Of a stretch of DNA of 64,000 nt, positions 59,250 through 64,000 are shown in pieces. The stretch's first letter is position 1. Each line of letters starts with the position of its first letter. A program made the translations under genes and the position numbers. The notes under the pieces are model-generated. The model did no database searches. It was given only the letters and a program-made list of their open reading frames with translations, and had not been told where the DNA came from. The stretch is from Streptomyces lomondensis (GTDB lineage: Bacteria; Actinomycetota; Actinomycetes; Streptomycetales; Streptomycetaceae), in NCBI RefSeq assembly GCF_014651035.1, contig NZ_BMWC01000018.1, positions 60,094-124,093 of the forward strand, written 5' to 3'.

Positions 59250-59775
59250 CGTGTCGCGCGGCGGGCCGAAACGCGGCTCGGTAGTCGTTCGTCCATCCGG
59301 CTGGGGACGCTTCTGTGCGCCGCCGTTTGCCGCTGTTGATGTCAGCTGGCGGGCACAGGCGGCTTAGCTTCTTACAGCTCCGACCAGGTGTGGGGCTCCG
59401 TGTAGGCGTGCTCCCCTCGGAAGAACCAGTCGGCTTTGTTCGTCGCGGAGCCGGCGGGGGGTGTTGTCGGTTGGCTGCGGTCGCGGTGGTTGCTGTACTT
59501 CGCGCTGTACAGCACCGCTGCCGATCGCATGTCCGCCACGGCCATGAGGCTTAGTGGACGTCCTGCAGAGCCCCACGGGCGACGTGACGTCGACGGGGGT
59601 GGCTCATGGTGGCCTGCCTCCCTACCACCGTGGGTCTGCGATCCTGCCGTCGCGCAAGGACGCGTCGATCGAGTCGGCGGGGCGCTTCCGCCCTGCGATG
59701 CTCCAGGTGCGGCGGCGAAAGGACCGAGAGACGCTAATAGAGTCTGGTTGGAGCACCTTCTAAGGGAGCACACCG
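59250..59775. other. Interval with one weak small ORF
   Basis: Only a minus-strand 58-codon frame (59372-59548) stands out: MAVADMRSAAVLYSAKYSNH, KADWFFRGEHAYTEPHTWSE. Its ending looks coding-like, but the ribosome site is poor. The rest shows nothing I would support. Confidence 0.3.
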
Positions 59776-60114
59776 ATGCAGTTCCTCGTAATCGGCAAGT
59801 ACACGGAACCCGGCACGCTACTGCCCGAAGACCGGATGCCCACCCTCATCAACGATCGAGTCCTTCCGGCTCTCGAAACGCTGGCACAGTGGGAGGAGAA
59901 GGGCGAGACGGTCAAGGCCGGCGGCATCTTCGCGGGACAGCGGGTTGGAGCCTTCTTCCTGGAGGCCGAGTCGGGTGAGGAGGTCGGGCAACTGTTGAGC
60001 AGCCTGCCCTTCTGGCACGACGTCACCTGGGACGTGACACCCATGCAGTCCTTCCGGTCGACCATCGAGCGCGAGACCCGTGTGCTGGAGCAGGCGCAGG
60101 CTGGCGCTGCCTAG
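59776..60114 (+). CDS. Muconolactone-isomerase/YCII-like small protein
   Basis: A 112-residue dimeric alpha/beta-barrel-type protein: MQFLVIGKYTEPGTLL, ALETLAQWEEKGETVKAGGI, FFLEAESGEEVGQLLSSLPF, WHDVTWDVTPMQSF. It fits muconolactone delta-isomerase-like or YCII folds that handle small aromatic or lactone compounds. ATG with AAGGGAG upstream. No pathway genes adjoin. The stop TAG is in CTAG. Confidence 0.7.
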   Translation: MQFLVIGKYTEPGTLLPEDRMPTLINDRVLPALETLAQWEEKGETVKAGGIFAGQRVGAFFLEAESGEEVGQLLSSLPFWHDVTWDVTPMQSFRSTIERETRVLEQAQAGAA

Positions 60115-60198
60115 AGCTGTCCGGTGAATCAGGTCGGACGAAAGCAGTGTTGCACGGGAGCAAGATCCCACGATCTTTCCCAGGGAGCCACCAAACGC
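60115..60198 (+). other. Possible IS-end-like sequence after CTAG
   Basis: CTAG at 60111-60114 (also the stop of the preceding gene) is followed by AGCTGTCCGGTGAATCAGG. The layout recalls the IS ends at 8109 and 10374, but sequence identity is low. No transposase follows. Nothing else is recognised here. Confidence 0.25.
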
Positions 60199-60238
60199 CT
60201 CAGGTTCGGCCTACTCACCTGAGTAGGCCGAACCTGAG
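60199..60238 (+). terminator. Strong terminator
   Basis: CTCAGGTTCGGCCTACTC and GAGTAGGCCGAACCTGAG, a perfect 18-base stem with a four-base loop after the isomerase-like gene. Confidence 0.9.
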
Positions 60239-60251
60239 CTGGCATTTCTCT

Positions 60252-60298
60252 GGCGGGGTGGCGGGATTTCAACCCATGACCGCTTCGTCCCGAAGCAA
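60252..60298 (-). other. Degenerate tRNA-Pro 3' half
   Basis: Minus-strand reading gives TTGCTTCGGGACGAAGC (anticodon arm with CGG), GGTCATGGGTTGAAATCCC and GCCACCCCG. It follows tRNA-Pro from the anticodon arm to the acceptor strand, with a changed T loop. The 5' half is absent. A second tRNA-integration scar. Confidence 0.6.
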
Positions 60299-60762
60299 CT
60301 TGGGTGAGGCTGCTGCCTTGGGCCGGTGGGCCACTCACCTGCGCCGAAAGTCCGGAGACGTTCGCGCTCGTCCGCTGGTGTTCGTCGGCGTTGTCACGCA
60401 GTTAGACACTCACCCGTGGCGCGTCGCAGCACGTCAGCTCAGTTCTCCGGGTGCAGGCATAACCCTTCCAGTGTGGCAGATCAACTGCGGGTGCCCAGGC
60501 TGGAGCGGGGTGGGGGCGGTCACCTGTGGGTGGCGTCTGTCGGCGTTGGTCAGCCTCGCACGGCCCAGGGACGGCCCAGAGGTGGGCCCTGAGATGCGGC
60601 CATGTCCCGGCGAGCGCGTCCGATTGCCCTACGCCAGCACCACGTCGGACCACGGAGTACGACTGCGGTCCGCCGTCGTTACCGTCAGTAGTGCTGCCGT
60701 ATGATCACCGTCTTAGGTGGCCTGGAACGCCCGCGTGTGCCCCCTCCGCAGCGCTACCGCCT
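60299..60762. other. Non-coding interval
   Basis: No supportable gene in 464 bases. It separates the tRNA-Pro scar from the end of the TIR operon. Confidence 0.3.
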
Positions 60763-61062
60763 CTACCACTTCTGCGGGCCACGTCCGCGGGCAGCTGCGC
60801 GGATGGCCTCGGCGTAAGGGGCGTCTTCGGCACGCGTCTCCGGCGCAAGGTCTTCATACGGGATCAGCGCGTCGTGGCTGCTGTTCACTGACTGCATCCA
60901 CGCACACCACGCATTGTGGACGTCCTCGTCCGTGACCTGCTCCCCCTTGGCCTGTAGCAGTACGGCATAGATACGAAAAAGGTCGTCCGAGTCCGCAGGG
61001 GGCTCCACATCTGAGGGGAGGCAGGAACGGATCAGGTGGGCTAGTCGATCAAGGTAGGTCAC
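60763..61062 (-). CDS. DUF7701-like protein, third gene of the TIR operon
   Basis: A 99-residue soluble protein: TYLDRLAHLIRSCLPSDVEP, DDLFRIYAVLLQAKGEQVTD, EDVHNAWCAWMQSVNSSHDA, DLAPETRAEDAPYAEAI. I recall this as DUF7701, a short family of unknown function in actinobacteria. The GTG start overlaps the stop of the membrane protein gene (GTGA). The D-x-H-N-A-W block is the most conserved-looking part. It may regulate or scaffold the system. Confidence 0.7.
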   Translation of the reverse strand: MTYLDRLAHLIRSCLPSDVEPPADSDDLFRIYAVLLQAKGEQVTDEDVHNAWCAWMQSVNSSHDALIPYEDLAPETRAEDAPYAEAIRAAARGRGPQKW

Positions 61063-61526
61063 ACGGACAGTGTGCCAACAAACAGGATGAGATGCGCTAG
61101 GGCGAAGACCAGAGGCACAATCCGCTCAGAGGTCCCTAGCTCCGCGTAGCGCTTGCGCCAGCTAGGGATTGGATCGCTCTTCAGGGCCTCCCACTCGTCA
61201 GCGAAGATCTGGGCCGGTAGGTACTCCTCTAGCTTGTTGATGACCGCAAATTTGGCTGAGTTAAGATCCCGATAGCTGCGAAGCTGCATCCACCATGTGG
61301 CAGAGAGAGTGACGCCCGCCAATGTCACGGCCAGCGACACCCACCAGGGGGACTCTGAAAGCTTAGGGATCCCAAAGCCGACCAAGGTAACCAGAGCCGA
61401 TTGGACTGACAGAAAGAAGGCATTGGCCGTTCCCCTACGCGCCGAGACCCTGTCTGCCATCTCTACGGCTAGCTTGTAGAGTTCGAAAATTTCCTCCCGG
61501 TCGTTTGGTTCTGTCGGCGCTGTCAC
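61059..61526 (-). CDS. RipA-like small membrane protein, second gene of the TIR operon
   Basis: A 155-residue protein with two helices close together (ANAFFLSVQSALVTLVGFGI and WWVSLAVTLAGVTLSATWWM), a cytoplasmic amphipathic segment (LEEYLPAQIFADEWEALKSD), and a last helix (IVPLVFALAHLILFVGTLSV). The YRDLNSAKFAVINKLEEYLP block resembles RipA-type octameric membrane proteins. GTG 61526 overlaps the TIR gene stop (GTGA). It is probably a membrane effector opened by the TIR signal. Its name and function are inference. Confidence 0.65.
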   Translation of the reverse strand: MTAPTEPNDREEIFELYKLAVEMADRVSARRGTANAFFLSVQSALVTLVGFGIPKLSESPWWVSLAVTLAGVTLSATWWMQLRSYRDLNSAKFAVINKLEEYLPAQIFADEWEALKSDPIPSWRKRYAELGTSERIVPLVFALAHLILFVGTLSV

Positions 61527-61906
61527 CGCGCCCCCCCGACGAGCTTTTTGAGGTTCTCCCAGGTCCACTTGTAGATCTTGTCGGTCGATTTCGCAGTCGT
61601 TGGCTTCTTGCCGGTCTGACCGCTGTATCCATTCAACAGGAAGTAGTCAATCTTCTCTTCCTGTGCGATCTTGACTTCGATACCCACGCCGACAGCGGCG
61701 TCCGTGTGCTCGCCGCAGATGACGATGACAACATCAGACGCCCGGATCCTAAGGCGGGCCTTATCCTTCCAGTCGGGGGATGCCTCTTTAATCGACCAGT
61801 CGTGGATCTCAAATGGCGAGTCAGGGTTCTTGGCTTGCCCGATTAGGAAGTCCTTCAGGGTTTTGTCATAGTCGTAATCGAAACTGACGAAGGCGCGCTT
61901 GGGCAT
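61523..61906 (-). CDS. TIR-like (ThsB/MTH538) protein, first gene of the operon
   Basis: A 127-residue protein starting RAFVSFDYDYDKTLKDFLIG, with the WSIKEASPDWKDKARLRIRA and ASDVVIVICGEHTDAAVGVG blocks. This is the DUF1863/ThsB-type TIR fold: an N-terminal V-S-F-x-Y-x-x-D strand, then I-x-x-S-D-V-V-I-V-I-x-G-x-x-T. In Thoeris such proteins make a cyclic ADP-ribose-like signal on phage infection. ATG 61906 has AGAAAGG at the right distance. Lower GC than its neighbours, so recently acquired. Confidence 0.85.
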   Translation of the reverse strand: MPKRAFVSFDYDYDKTLKDFLIGQAKNPDSPFEIHDWSIKEASPDWKDKARLRIRASDVVIVICGEHTDAAVGVGIEVKIAQEEKIDYFLLNGYSGQTGKKPTTAKSTDKIYKWTWENLKKLVGGAR

Positions 61907-62247
61907 CGGCATCCTTTCTGCAGCGACAGATGCTACCGCGCATCGTAGAGGAAGACACTGACAGCGGTCTGCGCATCTGCGGTAGGAGAGCAGCCCTAGC
62001 CCTGCCTCAGCCCTCGGCCTGTCGCATGCACGTGCGACAGGCTTAGCAGCACCACGGCTGCCCCGTCATGAGACTCGACTGCTCGCCGCCTTACGCATGG
62101 GGAAGGCAAGGTTGGCCAGAGGTAGGCGGTCGGTGTGGCTCCTCGCAGATGCGCCAGACTCGCCCTCAGTCACCGCAACCTTCCGTATCTCCCAGCATCG
62201 AGAGTCTGGAGCGAGTAGCGTTTACTCCGCGCGACTTCGGAGGGGAT

Positions 62248-62784
62248 ATGGCGGGGGCAAGTAGAAGTTCACATATAGGCTCTACACTCGACGTGATCAG
62301 AGAATACCGACGTGGGCGGCGAAATTTTCGCAACACGCAGCTAGATAATGTCGACTTTTCAGGTGTAAATCTCGAAGGGGTCACATTTTACGGCGCCTCG
62401 TTGCGTGGTGCGAACTTTGAGGGGGCAAATCTATTGCACGCGCAACTGAAAGGGGCCGATCTCACAAACGCTCGGTTTACGCATGCCCGACTAGTAGTTA
62501 CGGATCTGATTGGAGCCACCTTCAGGGGAGTGGATTTCGAGGGTGCAGACTTCACCGGCGCACATCTCGATGAGGCAGATTGCACAGGCGCTTCATTCAA
62601 AAGAGCCCGTCTAAATAACTCAGACGTTCGTGGCGCGATCTTCCGTCACGCCGACCTGGAAGAGGTGTCTCTGAGCAGCGTTAACCTTGGTGCAACAGAC
62701 CTCTCGGAATTTTGCGAAGCGAAGACGATTCGCCAGGAAGGTCCATCTCCAGATAGACGCACGTGCAGTGGTTATGTCGTATAG
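62248..62784 (+). CDS. Pentapeptide-repeat 5' half of a TIR-effector gene
   Basis: 178 residues: a short helix (STLDVIREYRRGRRNFRN), then pentapeptide repeats A(D/N)LxG from about residue 25 (DFSGVNLEGVTFYGASLRGA, ANLLHAQLKGADLTNARF and further) to LSEFCEAKTIRQEGPSP. Homologues continue from there directly into the TIR domain found in the next frame, so this is the first half of a frameshifted gene. ATG 62248 with GGAGGGG. Codon use is markedly less GC-rich than in the neighbours. Confidence 0.75.
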   Translation: MAGASRSSHIGSTLDVIREYRRGRRNFRNTQLDNVDFSGVNLEGVTFYGASLRGANFEGANLLHAQLKGADLTNARFTHARLVVTDLIGATFRGVDFEGADFTGAHLDEADCTGASFKRARLNNSDVRGAIFRHADLEEVSLSSVNLGATDLSEFCEAKTIRQEGPSPDRRTCSGYVV

Positions 62785-63349
62785 GCACCCTCGGTTGAAG
62801 TCATTCATGATTGATTGTGGCGTGCCGCCTTTGTTCGCAGAGTACATGATCGAATGCGCCAGGGCACTTGGGGATTCTTTGGCGAGGAGACTGATGCAGA
62901 GCACTTTTATTAGCTACGGTAGCCCGGATGAGGCGTTCGCCAGGAAGCTCTATGAAGTGTTGCGGCAACATGGCGTAGTCACCTTCTTCTTTCCAGAAAT
63001 GGCCACTCTGGGCGAAAGGATTGACACCGAGATCTACAGTCGCCTGCATCAGCATGATCGAGTCATCCTCATTTGCTCAGAGGCATCCCTAAACCGTGCC
63101 GGCGTACTTCATGAAATTCAAGAGACCCTTGACCGAGAGGCGCGCGACGGCGGAGCTACCTATCTACTTCCAATCATGCTCGATGACTACGTGCTCACCG
63201 CATGGAAAGAAGTGCACCCTGTGCTTGCTGAGAGAATAAATCGCCGCGTAGTTGGTGACTTCAGGCGAGCTCGGGAAGGTGAAGCGGAGTTCAATGCGTC
63301 AGTTGCGCGACTATTGGACGCACTCAAAGCTGTACGCCCTGCGATATAG
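62774..63349 (+). CDS. TIR domain 3' half of the pentapeptide-TIR gene
   Basis: 191 residues if started at the in-frame ATG 62774, overlapping the upstream stop. Linker helices (MSYRHPRLKSFM, FAEYMIECARALGDSLARRL), then the TIR domain STFISYGSPDEAFARKLYEV, FFFPEMATLGERIDTEI, VILICSEASLNRAGVLHEIQ with the catalytic-type Glu in HEIQETLDREARD, and YLLPIMLDDYV. Homologous proteins carry the pentapeptide region and this TIR as one chain. A one-base shift near 62750 separates them; independent initiation would still give an intact TIR. Confidence 0.78.
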   Translation: MSYRHPRLKSFMIDCGVPPLFAEYMIECARALGDSLARRLMQSTFISYGSPDEAFARKLYEVLRQHGVVTFFFPEMATLGERIDTEIYSRLHQHDRVILICSEASLNRAGVLHEIQETLDREARDGGATYLLPIMLDDYVLTAWKEVHPVLAERINRRVVGDFRRAREGEAEFNASVARLLDALKAVRPAI

Positions 63350-63435
63350 TCGCCTTCTCCGCGCGAACAAAGAACCCCCCTTGAGCGGTTGCGTGCACCC
63401 GATAGGTCGGTGGAGCGGCTTTGGGCTGGAGCTGC

Positions 63436-63546
63436 TTTGGGGCGAGTGATCATGGCCCCATAAGCTTCCGGCGAGTCGGGCAGTCTATGGACCTGCCCGT
63501 TGAAGCACGACGTTGGGGCCATGATCTTCGAGGCTCGCCCCAAAGT
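63436..63546. repeat. Long imperfect inverted repeat
   Basis: CTTTGGGGCGAG-T-GATCATGGCCCCA (63436-63461) faces TGGGGCCATGATC (63515-63527) and CTCGCCCCAAAG (63535-63546). An inner CGGGCAG/CTGCCCG stem nests inside. The near-perfect arms and the 50-base centre fit a miniature element or a strong RNA structure just before an IS481 copy. Confidence 0.7.
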
Positions 63547-63838
63547 GGCTGCCTAAAGCCGTGGAGCCGACCGCCCCAGCCACAGAGGGTGTCTCCCACT
63601 TCATGCCTGCAGTCGCCGAGCGCGCCGCCGGGCGCGGCCAGCCGGGGCGCAGACAGGAGGCAGGGCGCGCCGCAGAGGCGGCGCGCGCCCGCGCCGTGCG
63701 CGGGCCTTGAACCCGTAGAGAAAGTTGTAACTCAGTCGGTCGACCGGGGCTTGTCCGGTCCCGGTAGATGCTTGACACTTCGGTCCCAGCTGATGGTTGA
63801 CAGTGGCCGTGTTCGGCTTTTCTGTGCGCGTCGTTGCG
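63547..63838. other. GC-rich interval before the transposase
   Basis: Contains GC-rich palindromic runs and, near 63773, a TTGACACTTCGG stretch that may be the terminal inverted repeat or promoter of the following IS. No gene is supported. Confidence 0.3.
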
Positions 63839-64000
63839 GTGCGTGTGGGGAGGCCGGGATTGGCGCTGGTGGAGTTGTCGGTTGTCGAGCAGAGATACCG
63901 GGCTGTGCTTGCGGTTCTGGCGGGTTCGACGGTGACGGAGATTGCCGCGTCGTTGGGGGTGTCGCGGCAGACGGTGAGCGGGTGGAAGTCCCGGTATGAG
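63839..64000 (+). CDS. IS481-family transposase, 5' part (runs off the window)
   Basis: GTG at 63839 or 63845, then LALVELSVVEQRYRAVLAVL, AGSTVTEIAASLGVSRQTVS and GWKSRYE, which is the N-terminal HTH of IS481-type transposases. The window ends before the DDE domain, so completeness is unknown. Confidence 0.75.
   Translation, partial: MRVGRPGLALVELSVVEQRYRAVLAVLAGSTVTEIAASLGVSRQTVSGWKSRYE

Noticed and set aside
60299..60762. Plus-strand frames starting near 60147 and 60326
   Set aside because: They cross a terminator and the tRNA-Pro scar and show no coding pattern.

Overview
The window looks like Streptomyces chromosome. It has very high GC with strong third-position GC, frequent GTG starts, GTGA/ATGA overlaps between neighbouring genes, and Streptomyces-type families (DUF5753/DUF397 regulators, DUF6415, DUF6879, GPP34, GH11 xylanase). 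No rRNA, intact tRNA or CRISPR array was seen. All assignments come from reading the sequence; no database search was run.

Layout. 0-8 kb: a STAND-type NTPase with TPRs, two tiny ORFs, a solute-binding-like protein, a DUF397/DUF5753 module beside an HATPase-type anti-sigma-like protein, a winged-helix protein behind a structured leader, and an ADP-ribosylglycohydrolase homologue that lacks the usual metal-binding motifs. 8-13.5 kb: an IS5-type transposase relic, a TetR-controlled DUF1772/NTF2 pair, and a divergent PhoX-like phosphatase/beta-propeller phytase pair. 13.5-24 kb: a sodium:solute symporter, an SDR divergent from a dimeric-barrel-like protein around a perfect operator, a polytopic membrane protein, an unusually long D-Ala-D-Ala carboxypeptidase, GPP34, and a second DUF5753/DUF397 pair. 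24-31 kb: MerR, glutathione peroxidase, a winged-helix regulator divergent from an MFS pump, MarR, an AbiEii-like nucleotidyltransferase, a methyltransferase and small hypotheticals.

31-41 kb is accessory in character. It has a ScoMcrA-like HNH endonuclease with a probable sulfur-binding domain, a GH11 xylanase fused by deletion to a truncated acetylxylan esterase, an RTX-like secreted protein, a tnpB-only IS200/IS605 element that interrupts an APH-family kinase gene, and a small membrane protein coupled to a second STAND/TPR protein. 41-53 kb: a secreted protein/histidine kinase/response regulator operon, a carbonic anhydrase/DUF1275 operon, a PhoX-like remnant, a Ski2-like helicase, and a PL7 alginate lyase flanked by two near-identical lipoprotein genes.

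53-64 kb is a graveyard of integrative elements: an integrase N-terminus, transposase fragments, several frameshifted small genes and tRNA 3'-half scars. It carries one DUF5753/DUF6879 module and a DUF6415 operon. Within it, a less GC-rich patch (about 60.8-63.4 kb) holds two TIR modules. One is a three-gene coupled operon of a ThsB-like TIR protein, a small RipA-like membrane protein and a DUF7701 protein. The other is a pentapeptide-repeat/TIR gene split by a frameshift. The three-gene operon is the best candidate here for an undescribed, probably anti-phage, system.
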